DNA of 64,000 nucleotides, from contig NZ_SJPS01000009.1 in NCBI RefSeq assembly GCF_007860015.1, forward strand, positions 1-64,000. Reading direction: 5' to 3'. Below, piece by piece: positions 8,055 to 16,064 of the stretch (positions are counted from its first letter, which is position 1; every line of letters starts with the position of its first letter). This DNA comes from Bythopirellula polymerisocia (GTDB taxonomy: Bacteria > Planctomycetota > Planctomycetia > Pirellulales > Lacipirellulaceae). A program made the translations under genes and the position numbers. The notes under the pieces are model-generated. The model was not told where the DNA came from. It worked only from the letters and a program-made list of their open reading frames with translations, and did no database searches.

Positions 8055-9553
8055 CCGATTGAAGCTGAACGAAAGGGATATTGTCGCTGGTCCCTGGGAT
8101 GACGACTTTGTGACAACTTTGCCAACAAGCTCTCTGCCGCCAATTCTCCTGTATGAATACAGTTGGGAACACCGATGCCATGCAGTGCGTTGCCGGCTAG
8201 GGCGAGATTCGGCAGTAGTTCGGCGCGTTGCTCGATTCGCCTTACGATCCCCTCATGTCCCACGTAATACTGAGGCATTGCATTGTTCTGGCGAACGATG
8301 TGACAGAGGCTTGGTTCTCCACGGATTGCGAGCAGATCAGCCAATTCCTCCCGCACCATTCTTTCCAGTTGCTGGCCATCTAAATTCAGGAGTTCGCTCT
8401 GGCAGGCCCCTCCCACGAATGCGCGTAGCAGCACATGTCCCTCCGGAGCGCGTCCAGCATACTTGATACTTGAGAAACTAGTGGACAGGATTTTTCGCCC
8501 TTCGATCGCAGGCACGACTAAGCCGAATCCATCCAAAGCGTGTCCAATCTGTTCACGTCGGAAGCCCATTGAAACTATCGCGCAACTCCCGTAGTGAATC
8601 TTTCCAAATGCGTTGGCCGATTCCGAGTCAACCGACTTGAGCAAGGTGGAAGAATGTTGTGCAGGTGTTGCCAGGATGACGCCATCTACGTCGAGGCTCC
8701 GGCTATACTCTCCTCCAATCGTTAAACGCCAACCCGCTTGGGCGGTAGGCGTCATTCGTGCGACGAGGGAGTCTAGCAAAACGGCTGCCTCGTCGAGACG
8801 CTCGACGATCGCTTGCACGAAAGCCGACATTCCCCGACGGGGTGCAACAAATTGGCTGTAGCGTGCTCCACTGCTCTGCTGAGCAGTCGTTCGCTGTGCC
8901 TTCTGTTGTTTCCACATCGCACGGATCAAACTTCCGTGGTCCTCTTCCATCTGGCGAAAGCGTGGCATGGTTGCACCTAAACTAAGCTGTTCTGGATCAC
9001 CCGTGTAGATGCCTGCAATAAGGGGCTGTACCAATCGCTCGTACATCTCATAGCCAAAACGTCGTCGGACAAAACCAGCAAGGGATTCACTCTCGTCGAC
9101 AATGCGGCGAGGAACAAACAATTCGGCTGCCATCCGCAATTTGCCAAGCATGCTCAGGATGGGAGTCGATGCAATGGGACAGATCCTACTGGGTGCCATG
9201 ACGGCAAAGCCTGCGGGGATCGCTCGCAATTTTCCTTTGCACACGACGAACGCGCGGCGATGTTCGCTGTTGGTCTCGAGTAGATCTTCCTCCATTCCCA
9301 GTCGTTGGCAGAATTCCACAGCCCAAGCGGGCGTGGTGATAAAGTTATCTGCGCCATGCTCCAGGAGAAACCCGTCGCGCTGTTCGGTTCGTAGTACCCC
9401 TCCCAAACGGTCACGGGCTTCGAGCAAGATGACTTGCACGTCGGGTGCGAGGTCGAGGAGGCGGCGTGCCGCGGCAAGTCCAGAAATTCCCCCGCCTACC
9501 ACAGCAATGCGGCGACCCTTGTTTCTCGGCTGAGTTGTGGGACCAATCGGCAT
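8051..9553 (-). CDS. hemG: Protoporphyrinogen/coproporphyrinogen oxidase (HemG/HemY type)
   Basis: A 500-residue FAD-dependent oxidase of haem synthesis, turning (copro/proto)porphyrinogen into the porphyrin. The N-terminus has the Rossmann dinucleotide-binding motif VVGGGISGLAAARRL followed by an acidic strand end (LLEARDRLGG). The C-terminus has the family's second FAD contact, LALAGNALHGIGVPNCI. Length is typical. It is divergent from the radical SAM gene at 9699, with promoter copy 2 between them, and stands within a locus that consumes much haem c and haem b. A role in supplying haem for the anaerobic cytochromes is inferred. Whether it prefers proto- or coproporphyrinogen cannot be read from sequence alone. 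Confidence 0.88.
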   Translation of the reverse strand: MPIGPTTQPRNKGRRIAVVGGGISGLAAARRLLDLAPDVQVILLEARDRLGGVLRTEQRDGFLLEHGADNFITTPAWAVEFCQRLGMEEDLLETNSEHRRAFVVCKGKLRAIPAGFAVMAPSRICPIASTPILSMLGKLRMAAELFVPRRIVDESESLAGFVRRRFGYEMYERLVQPLIAGIYTGDPEQLSLGATMPRFRQMEEDHGSLIRAMWKQQKAQRTTAQQSSGARYSQFVAPRRGMSAFVQAIVERLDEAAVLLDSLVARMTPTAQAGWRLTIGGEYSRSLDVDGVILATPAQHSSTLLKSVDSESANAFGKIHYGSCAIVSMGFRREQIGHALDGFGLVVPAIEGRKILSTSFSSIKYAGRAPEGHVLLRAFVGGACQSELLNLDGQQLERMVREELADLLAIRGEPSLCHIVRQNNAMPQYYVGHEGIVRRIEQRAELLPNLALAGNALHGIGVPNCIHTGELAAESLLAKLSQSRHPRDQRQYPFRSASIG

Positions 9554-9610
9554 GATGTTTCCAAGCCTGTCGTAGCAGAGACAAACCGGACAAAAGAGGA
9601 TAAACGGACC

Positions 9611-9640
9611 TTGACATCCACAATATAGCGGTGCTAGATT
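9611..9640 (+). promoter_or_regulatory. Promoter/operator copy 2, upstream of radical SAM gene
   Basis: TTGACA (9611-9616) and TAGATT (9635-9640) are 18 bases apart, with ATATAGCGG in the spacer. It is nearly identical to the narC promoter copy at 18100-18128, including the preceding CC and the shared TAGATT box. It lies about 58 bases before the radical SAM start and 58 bases from the hemG start, so it could affect both genes. Confidence 0.7.
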
Positions 9641-9698
9641 TGATTAGTCAACTCAGTCGGACTCTGTTGCCATTACCGCATACTGAAGATGCAATTCC

Positions 9699-10781
9699 AT
9701 GGTTAGACCAAGAAACCGGAGCGATTTCCGGGCTACCGACTTTCGCCGAAGCCCTTTGCTTGTCTTCTACGAAGTTACCCAAGCGTGCGGTCTGGTGTGT
9801 ACGCATTGCCGCGCATGTGCCAAGTTGGAAGCAGACCCCAACGAACTCTCGACCGCAGACTCGTTGCGGCTGATCGACCAATTGAGCAATTTTCCCGACC
9901 CCCCCATGCTCGTGTTAACGGGAGGAGACCCGCTGTGCCGAACCGACATCTACCAGTTGATCGAACATGCGACGGCGGCAGGTTTGGAGACTTCGATCAC
10001 CCCCTCGGCCACGCTGCTTGTTACCAGGGAGGCGGTCAGGCGATTGCGTTACAGTGGGATCCATCGCATGGCGATCAGCATCGATGGAGCTAATTCAGAG
10101 ACGCATGATAGTGTTCGAGGTGTGACAGGCAGCTTTGCGCGGAGCCTGGAGATCCTCAAGGATGCCCAGCAGCTTGGATTGCCGACGCAGGTAAATACGA
10201 CCCTAACGCCAGGCAATTTTAGTCAGATCGAAGAACTGGCAAAGTTGATCGCCACGTTCGACATCGTCTTGTGGTCGGTGTTTTTTTTGGTTCCGGTGGG
10301 GCGCGCTGCATTCTCAGGCCGACTCTCGGCAGAACAGTGCGAAGTCGCTTTTGAGCGGTTGTGGACGCAATCGCATCGGCAGCCCTATCGGATTAAGACG
10401 ACCGAGGCTCCCCACTATCGACGTTATTCTTTGCAACAGGAACGCTTGAGTCCGTCCGAAAGGAAAGTGCCGGCACCGTTTCGCGCGACCGGGATTAACG
10501 ACGGTAAGGGAGTCCTGTTTGTCGGACACACCGGCGAGATCTACCCCAGCGGATTTATGCCCCTCTGCTGCGGCCAGTTTCCGCAGCAGGATGTAGTACA
10601 GGTCTATCAAGAGTCTCCCTTACTAAAAGATCTACGTAATCCGAATCGACTCGAAGGAAAGTGTCGGCAATGTGAATACCGCACCATCTGTGGAGGGAGC
10701 CGGGCGAGAGCCTATGCATTGACCGAAAATCCCTTTGCCGAGGAGCCGGACTGTGCATACATTCCGGCAGTCTTAAGCTAG
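9699..10781 (+). CDS. Radical SAM/SPASM protein, haem-modification type
   Basis: A 360-residue radical SAM enzyme. The N-terminal motif CGLVCTHCRAC (CX3CX2C, cysteines near residues 31-38) binds the SAM-cleaving [4Fe-4S] cluster. A C-terminal SPASM-type region (CCGQ ... GKCRQCEYRTICGGSRARAY ... PDCAY) should bind one or two auxiliary clusters. The nearest families I recognise are the NirJ/AhbC/AhbD haem-modifying enzymes and the related TIGR04053 group. It is divergent from hemG and carries the same promoter element as narC and the Rieske operon. That makes a role in making or altering a haem for the respiratory cytochromes likely. The exact reaction is not known. Confidence 0.8.
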   Translation: MVRPRNRSDFRATDFRRSPLLVFYEVTQACGLVCTHCRACAKLEADPNELSTADSLRLIDQLSNFPDPPMLVLTGGDPLCRTDIYQLIEHATAAGLETSITPSATLLVTREAVRRLRYSGIHRMAISIDGANSETHDSVRGVTGSFARSLEILKDAQQLGLPTQVNTTLTPGNFSQIEELAKLIATFDIVLWSVFFLVPVGRAAFSGRLSAEQCEVAFERLWTQSHRQPYRIKTTEAPHYRRYSLQQERLSPSERKVPAPFRATGINDGKGVLFVGHTGEIYPSGFMPLCCGQFPQQDVVQVYQESPLLKDLRNPNRLEGKCRQCEYRTICGGSRARAYALTENPFAEEPDCAYIPAVLS

Positions 10782-10804
10782 TTTCGTGGTTCACTTCCAC
10801 GTGT

Positions 10805-11314
10805 TCACTCTGCCGAATCGAGTGCAAGAATATTGTCGGCTAGCAGTGAAATATCTGCCCGAGGCCAGACTGGTACGGCGAGATTTGCAACCTTGTCGTG
10901 GCTAACGACAGCAAGAATCGAGGGATCTTTCAGGGCCAAAGGAGCAGTGCCTAAGGATTCGCGCCAAACCTCAATCTTCCTCGCTTGCGTTTGCGTATCC
11001 CCTTCTACAAGCACGAGTTGGCAGTCGGCAAAGTTCGACTCAAACACGTCGTAGCGACTGTCCAGCGAGGAATCATCAATCGATTCAGGCGGCCAAAAAA
11101 CGGCATTCATGGATCGTGAAAGGATTCCGACAACCACTGCACCAGCTTGGCGATGTCGGTGAGAGTCTTTGCCAGGGACGTCGAGTTCGTGTTGGTGATG
11201 CGTGTGTTTGATCGTGCCGACTCGTATGCCTCGCGCAGTCATCCCCTGAACCAACTCCGTGACAAGAGTGGTCTTTCCATGATTCTTGCCGCCAATGATG
11301 TGGATACGTTTCAA
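10805..11314 (-). CDS. mobB: MobB, molybdopterin-guanine dinucleotide synthesis GTPase
   Basis: A 169-residue P-loop protein with the Walker A motif GGKNHGKTT at the N-terminus and the MobB-type TIKHTHHQHELDVPGKDSHRH segment near residues 35-55. MobB helps MobA/the chaperones load the bis-MGD cofactor, which NarG requires. The start is a TTG at 11314 overlapping the stop of the preceding DGC gene (TTGA), because no later methionine keeps the P-loop. It is the last gene of the minus-strand operon that starts at 18053. Placement opposite narG supports a role in nitrate reductase maturation. Confidence 0.9.
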   Translation of the reverse strand: MKRIHIIGGKNHGKTTLVTELVQGMTARGIRVGTIKHTHHQHELDVPGKDSHRHRQAGAVVVGILSRSMNAVFWPPESIDDSSLDSRYDVFESNFADCQLVLVEGDTQTQARKIEVWRESLGTAPLALKDPSILAVVSHDKVANLAVPVWPRADISLLADNILALDSAE

Positions 11315-11718
11315 ATATCGGACGCCCCAGAAAATGTGCTTATATCTTGGATAATTCTTGCCTTAATCCTGATTGTGTCGGCTGGCGAGCAATCCCCATG
11401 CTGAACCTTGAGTAAACCATGTTCCGTGAGGGTGTAGTGCCGCGTCGGTTCGGCGCCAACTTGTTCAAGACAATGTTTCACGCAATGCAACGGGCAACCG
11501 TCGATAGCCAGAATCCGCCACCCCGAGGTGGCTTTGTTTACCAGAGAGGGAACTCCACCCCCTACACCTGCGATGCAGGACATTTCGGCAAACTGTTCGC
11601 GGTCTAATTCAACGGAAATGCTGTTGGCTAGCTGCGCGGTGTTCGAACATCCCGAACAGGAATAGACCAAAGGGAACTCGTCGTAGAATTTCTTTTTCAT
11701 TGAGGGTGTGTTACTCAT
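11311..11718 (-). CDS. DGC-domain putative zinc-binding protein
   Basis: A 135-residue cytoplasmic protein of the DGC family, named after its conserved Asp-Gly-Cys. Visible are YSCSGCSNTAQLAN near the N-terminus, SCIAGVGGG in the middle and IDGCPLHCVKHCL near residue 85, giving several cysteine pairs suited to metal binding. The start at 11718 follows the radical SAM stop by one base; a later methionine (MKKKFYDEF) is also possible. Members often sit near molybdenum or respiratory genes. The function is not established. Here it lies between a B12 radical SAM gene and mobB with overlapping codons. Confidence 0.82.
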   Translation of the reverse strand: MSNTPSMKKKFYDEFPLVYSCSGCSNTAQLANSISVELDREQFAEMSCIAGVGGGVPSLVNKATSGWRILAIDGCPLHCVKHCLEQVGAEPTRHYTLTEHGLLKVQHGDCSPADTIRIKARIIQDISTFSGASDI

Positions 11719-11719
11719 T

Positions 11720-13510
11720 TTACTCGGTGGGGGAAGACGCGAGGGTCGCCAACTCACGGTCTGCCGCAGAGATCATGGGAGTGGGGGTGATTGAATGAAC
11801 CTCACGGCTGGCCAAGACGCTTTGGATCTGCTTGGAATTAGGCGGCCCTTGGGCATGATTCGTTTCGTAGAATGTTGGAGGTTCGTAGGTCCAGCCTGAT
11901 TCGAGCAACTTCTGTTGTTCTTGGAGCTTGTGATACAAGTAACGGCCGGCAATGGGAGCAGCCAACCGTGATCGCCAGCCGAACTCGCCATACAATTCCT
12001 CCAGAAGTTCGTTGATCTGGGCGACATACTGTGGGTTGTCGCGATACTGGCGGCGAGTTGCCCAGAGAACCCCCGCATAGCGGACTGGCAAATTCGACGC
12101 TTCATGAGCAAACCGCGCTCGGATTCTCGGATCGGGGTGCTGCTTGTACTTTTGCCATCCGCGGAGCACGGTGCGGACAATGCGCACCACACTAGGTCCG
12201 TTCACTTCAAAGTCGCGGCGAAAAGCGCGGAGCAAGAACTCGGTTTCCTGACCGTCCTTGATGTGAGGATGATGGTAATTAAAGACATGCTGACCATGAA
12301 TGTCAGCAATCGAAACGTCGCCCAGGCTCTTGAGCGATTCGTTGGCTTCATGCTCGCTGAACAGAGGGGTGCCTGGAATAGGTGTATAAAGCATGAACTG
12401 GTGGAACTCTGTGTTGTGGCTCACCGCATGTTCGATAGCTTCGTCGATGTTCTCCGGGGAGTGATCTTCCAAGCCGATGATGCTCGATCCCAGGACACGA
12501 ATGCCGTGATCGCGGAGCTTCTTCACAAACTGGACGGTATCGGTTCCCGAGAGCTTCGTATATTGCGACCCCTTGCCCTCGAGTCCCAGCCAGACCCAGG
12601 AGACCCCCAGTGCCACCAGTTGCTCCATGGTGTATTTCTGCAGCACGTTGGCAGAGCTGAAGACATACAGGGACCAGGGTTTTTCATATTCTTCGATATA
12701 CTCCAAGAGTCCTAACGCCCGTTTCCTGTCCAGCAGAAAATTCTCATCCATGACAAAGAAAGATTTCACACCGAGCGAAGATTCCAGCTCGGACATGATC
12801 TCAAAGAGTTCTTTGCCGGATTGATAATACTCGATGAACTTGCCCTTGCCGCCAAACATGGCCGAGGTCGAACAGAAATTGCAGCCGATCGGGCAGCCGA
12901 CCGAGGGGATCAGCGTCGCGCAGGCATCGCCCGGATGATTGCGCAAGTTGACTCCCATGATGCGGGAACCGATGTTGGCACGCACCACGGGGTGCCGCAC
13001 GGGCTGGTGCTCGTCTTCGCCAAGAAACTTGCGCATCCAACGCACCCCATCGCCGCGGACGACGTGATCGACGTCTGCGTATTTTGGCAACACGGAGAGA
13101 TTGGCGATGTGCCCACCGACCACAATCGTGGCGTTCGGCTGGAGCTTGCGGATCAGCTTGCAAATGCGGCGAACCTTGAGCAGGTTGGTCATGATCGAGC
13201 TGATGCCAATGATGTCGTATTGGTTCGTCTTGAGTTCTTCGACGAATCGCTCTTCGGTGGGGAAATCAAGCAGAGTGCAGGGGGCTTGCAGGTTGACTTG
13301 GATCAACATCAGTCCCCAAGAGCGATTGAACGTACGCAAGGAGAAGCCTTGTTGCACGCGGGTTACCTGGTTGTGGTAGAGCTCCATCGGGTTGATGAGC
13401 CGACTGCCGTAGGCATCGTCTTGGGCATAAGGCCCAAAGACACTGGTGAGCAACACGCGGGCACGTGTACCTTTGAGATGCAGTGGATGGCTGGAATTAG
13501 GCTGTGACAT
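11720..13510 (-). CDS. B12-binding-domain radical SAM protein
   Basis: A 596-residue enzyme with an N-terminal cobalamin-binding-type Rossmann domain (IIGISSIMTN and VVGGHIANL at about 95-155). A radical SAM core follows, with CPIGCNFC (CX3CX2C) near residue 205. The C-terminal 200 residues are helical and rich in arginine and aromatic residues, with no motif I know. Class B relatives methylate unactivated carbons or build lipids and cofactors. The product here cannot be named. It follows the 13539-14084 gene by 28 bases and abuts the DGC gene, so it is co-transcribed with hemerythrin and mobB. Confidence 0.85.
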   Translation of the reverse strand: MSQPNSSHPLHLKGTRARVLLTSVFGPYAQDDAYGSRLINPMELYHNQVTRVQQGFSLRTFNRSWGLMLIQVNLQAPCTLLDFPTEERFVEELKTNQYDIIGISSIMTNLLKVRRICKLIRKLQPNATIVVGGHIANLSVLPKYADVDHVVRGDGVRWMRKFLGEDEHQPVRHPVVRANIGSRIMGVNLRNHPGDACATLIPSVGCPIGCNFCSTSAMFGGKGKFIEYYQSGKELFEIMSELESSLGVKSFFVMDENFLLDRKRALGLLEYIEEYEKPWSLYVFSSANVLQKYTMEQLVALGVSWVWLGLEGKGSQYTKLSGTDTVQFVKKLRDHGIRVLGSSIIGLEDHSPENIDEAIEHAVSHNTEFHQFMLYTPIPGTPLFSEHEANESLKSLGDVSIADIHGQHVFNYHHPHIKDGQETEFLLRAFRRDFEVNGPSVVRIVRTVLRGWQKYKQHPDPRIRARFAHEASNLPVRYAGVLWATRRQYRDNPQYVAQINELLEELYGEFGWRSRLAAPIAGRYLYHKLQEQQKLLESGWTYEPPTFYETNHAQGPPNSKQIQSVLASREVHSITPTPMISAADRELATLASSPTE

Positions 13511-13538
13511 GAGAAACCACCATAAAAGTTATCGGGAA

Positions 13539-14084
13539 TTACCAACCAACAGGGTCCTGTGGGCCGATCAAACCCGCGCATAGTTCGCTATTGAGAACGG
13601 CTTCCATTGCTGAGGTCGATTCGCACATACCTTGTCGCTCTCGTTCGAGGAATTCCATCTGGGACTGTTCATGGCGAACCAAGTGTCTCAGGAGGAGGGA
13701 ATCTACACCTTCATATTCATGCTCGATCTCTTGGCCATTGTCGTCAACCAGATAGGCGGCAAATGCATTGGGATGCACAGTTGCTTCCATGCGATCGAGA
13801 AAAGAGCTCCAGTCCCCCTTCCCCCATCGTTGGCCTAGCTTAATGCCGTTGCGGTAGAAGGAGGTCTCGACTTTCGGGCGAGCGACCCCTTCCCGCTCTA
13901 AAGCTTTCATGCAGAGAATTTTGTTACTTGCCTCCAGGCGGCGATAGATATCGAGCTTCTGTTTTTCCACGGGATCCTCCCGCAACAGCATGGCCACTTC
14001 GCCCGCAATGGCCCCCGCCGTTTCTACTTTGAGGCAAAAAACCAAAGCTGCCAGATACTGTTCACGATTCATGATGAGGTGCAT
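13539..14084 (-). CDS. Unknown helical protein, possibly ferritin-like
   Basis: A 181-residue protein I do not recognise. It is predicted to be mostly helical. Glu-rich segments (VETAGAIAGEVAML, YRRLEASNK) and a C-terminal HLVRHEQSQMEFLERE segment have the spacing of a ferritin-like four-helix bundle, but I cannot confirm a di-iron site. No signal peptide is seen. The start codon overlaps the hemerythrin stop (TAATG), so the two are translationally coupled. That favours a partner role with the hemerythrin in iron, oxygen or NO handling. This is inference. Confidence 0.6.
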   Translation of the reverse strand: MHLIMNREQYLAALVFCLKVETAGAIAGEVAMLLREDPVEKQKLDIYRRLEASNKILCMKALEREGVARPKVETSFYRNGIKLGQRWGKGDWSSFLDRMEATVHPNAFAAYLVDDNGQEIEHEYEGVDSLLLRHLVRHEQSQMEFLERERQGMCESTSAMEAVLNSELCAGLIGPQDPVGW

Positions 14085-14686
14085 TACTGGTGCTCACTAC
14101 AACAAATACCCATTTCACTGTTTGAGGCTTGGCATGTCACTCTAAATCGCTTTGCCAATTCGGTAGCAATTGCAAGGTACTTCTCATGCGTCCCCGGTCC
14201 CAGGTCGTCATGCTCGACGTGGGCAAATGACTTTAAGAGGCCCAATTGATCCTCCTCACTCAGTGCCTGATCAGACATTTGGAACAAGCAATGGTCTTCT
14301 TTGAGGATATGCTCCCTGAGTAGTTGGATGAACGCCTTGGCATGGGACACAAAGTCCTTCTTTGCCTCAGAAACTCCAGTCTCAAAAGTGCAAACTGCCG
14401 TAGCCATACCCTGGACATGCTTGCGTCCTGCTTCGTGTTCGTGGAGCATGACCCCCGTCGGGCCTTGTTCGCGCGAGAATCCTTTTTCCTCTAGGAGTGG
14501 GAACAGGCAATCCTCTTCTTTGCCATGATGACATTTGTCGGCGAAATTACTGAAGAAGTCGATCGCTTGTTTAGCAGACTCGACGTCCAATGCTCCAGCT
14601 TCAGCGCGTTGGGCCATGACCTCCAAGCAGTCCAAGACCTGTTCGATCACACGGTGTTCTTGCATGAGTATTTCGGTGGGTCGCAT
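14084..14686 (-). CDS. Hemerythrin HHE-domain protein
   Basis: A 200-residue protein with a hemerythrin-type di-iron four-helix bundle. Visible candidate ligands are the HR pair at residues 11-12, CHHGKEEDCLFP, MLHEHEAGRKH and LREHILKEDHCLF. Such proteins bind O2 or NO, or repair Fe-S centres (YtfE/RIC type). The start is taken at 14686, which has GAAGAG eight bases upstream and begins directly at the domain. An ATG at 14737 overlaps the previous stop (ATGA) and would add 17 residues. The C-terminus carries a Cys pair (GICCSEH). Together with two Rrf2 regulators, it suggests nitrosative-stress handling. Confidence 0.88.
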   Translation of the reverse strand: MRPTEILMQEHRVIEQVLDCLEVMAQRAEAGALDVESAKQAIDFFSNFADKCHHGKEEDCLFPLLEEKGFSREQGPTGVMLHEHEAGRKHVQGMATAVCTFETGVSEAKKDFVSHAKAFIQLLREHILKEDHCLFQMSDQALSEEDQLGLLKSFAHVEHDDLGPGTHEKYLAIATELAKRFRVTCQASNSEMGICCSEHQ

Positions 14687-14733
14687 GGTAATTTCTCTTC
14701 TATTGAGTTGAGAGTGGTTCTTCAAGATCCCTG

Positions 14734-16047
14734 TCATTGAATGGCTCTAACTGATGAGTCAGTTTTCCAGTAATGAGGCAAGTCTGATTTCGTATCTCGC
14801 AGGATATCGAGGATCGCTTGCTGGTCGTGGGGAGTAAGGTGGCTGTATGTTCCGCTCGTGTCAGCTCCAGTCAAGACGTCAAAGAGACGCTGATAGACGA
14901 GAGCTTTCGTCGCTGGGGGAAGCTTTTCGAAGGAATCGGAATAGATAAGGTAACTGCAGGGGTATTTCATCAGCCGCTGGGAAAGGTCGAGTTCGCGTAA
15001 TGAACGTCCTCGAGAGCCAGGGGTACCGCGCGCGGCGAACTCTTCGGCGAATGTTGAAGATCCTTGAACGGGGTCTTCCAGAGGAAATTCATCGGCGAAC
15101 AACAGACACTGAACTAGTTCGTCTACTGCTGCGGAGATTCTCCGCTCGGTCGACTCACTCTGGTAGTTGAGCGGCCGATCCAACGCCTCGTTCATGATGC
15201 CGTCGTAGTGGGTAGCTGAACGGGTCTCAAAGTTGGCGCGGGTGATCAGATTGAGCATCCGAGTTTGATGCTCCAAAACCATGAGTGCTACGATGTCGCT
15301 ATGGGACGCAAGGTAGGGTGCCGTATTGAGGAGCTTGCTTATGTCGGTAACATTGGCACCTGCTTCGACATCAATTGCTTCAGGCTCGTCGCGGTTGGGG
15401 GCCACGACGTTTCCCATGTGCCTCGCTTTCCCATGGGTACCGGTGACATACCAGCCACCCCAGCGTTCCTGTAAAGGGCTTCGATAGTCGGTTGTAAACG
15501 TGCCGGCCCCGTAGTGGGGCTGTCCCGAGGGGGCAGAGAACACGGATCGCACCAAGTGCCCCGGGACGCCGGATGTGCGCGAGGAAGCGTGGCAGATAAT
15601 ACACTGTCCACGATCTCTCACGAAGGTGGGCGTTGCCGACACCTCTTGCGCTAGAGTGTAGAATACTGCGCCCAGTTGGGGATCCGCCGTGGAGATCTCG
15701 ACAATGTCTCCCCCTTGAACCCAACCTACGAAGGCATCGTCGCCGAAATACACAGCCCGTGGTCTGCGGGGAGTGATCTTCTGGAGTTGAAAGCTGGTCT
15801 TGGAAAAGACAAGCATTTGTGACGAGAGTGAGATACCCAGTTGCTCAAGTACGGAGGGTAAATAGCCGCGGTCCTTGTCAAAAGTGAGTTCTGCCTCACC
15901 GTTGTCTAGACGTTCCTGTAGTCGCGAAACAGGATTGGAGGGTGTTGCCGTAGAATAGTTGATCGGTTCACAGTCGAAGTCCAATTGCGCCCAGGTTTTT
16001 CCGGGGCTGATTAACAGCATGACGATAGTTAGAAAATAAATTCGCAT
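14734..16047 (-). CDS. Secreted monohaem protein of unknown function
   Basis: A 437-residue exported protein. The start at 16047 gives a signal peptide (MRIYFLTIVMLLISPGKTWAQ); the frame is open upstream only from a TTG. A single CXXCH (CIICHASS) lies near residue 150. Flanking conserved-looking segments include LVFSKTSFQLQ, PRAVYFGDDAFVGW and VALMVLEHQTRMLN. The long C-terminal part is helical with no second haem. I do not recognise a named enzyme family. The preceding nitronate monooxygenase-like gene ends 18 bases upstream. It may be an electron-transfer or sensor cytochrome of the regulon. Confidence 0.75.
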   Translation of the reverse strand: MRIYFLTIVMLLISPGKTWAQLDFDCEPINYSTATPSNPVSRLQERLDNGEAELTFDKDRGYLPSVLEQLGISLSSQMLVFSKTSFQLQKITPRRPRAVYFGDDAFVGWVQGGDIVEISTADPQLGAVFYTLAQEVSATPTFVRDRGQCIICHASSRTSGVPGHLVRSVFSAPSGQPHYGAGTFTTDYRSPLQERWGGWYVTGTHGKARHMGNVVAPNRDEPEAIDVEAGANVTDISKLLNTAPYLASHSDIVALMVLEHQTRMLNLITRANFETRSATHYDGIMNEALDRPLNYQSESTERRISAAVDELVQCLLFADEFPLEDPVQGSSTFAEEFAARGTPGSRGRSLRELDLSQRLMKYPCSYLIYSDSFEKLPPATKALVYQRLFDVLTGADTSGTYSHLTPHDQQAILDILRDTKSDLPHYWKTDSSVRAIQ

Positions 16048-16064
16048 GGGAGACCGGGAGATTT

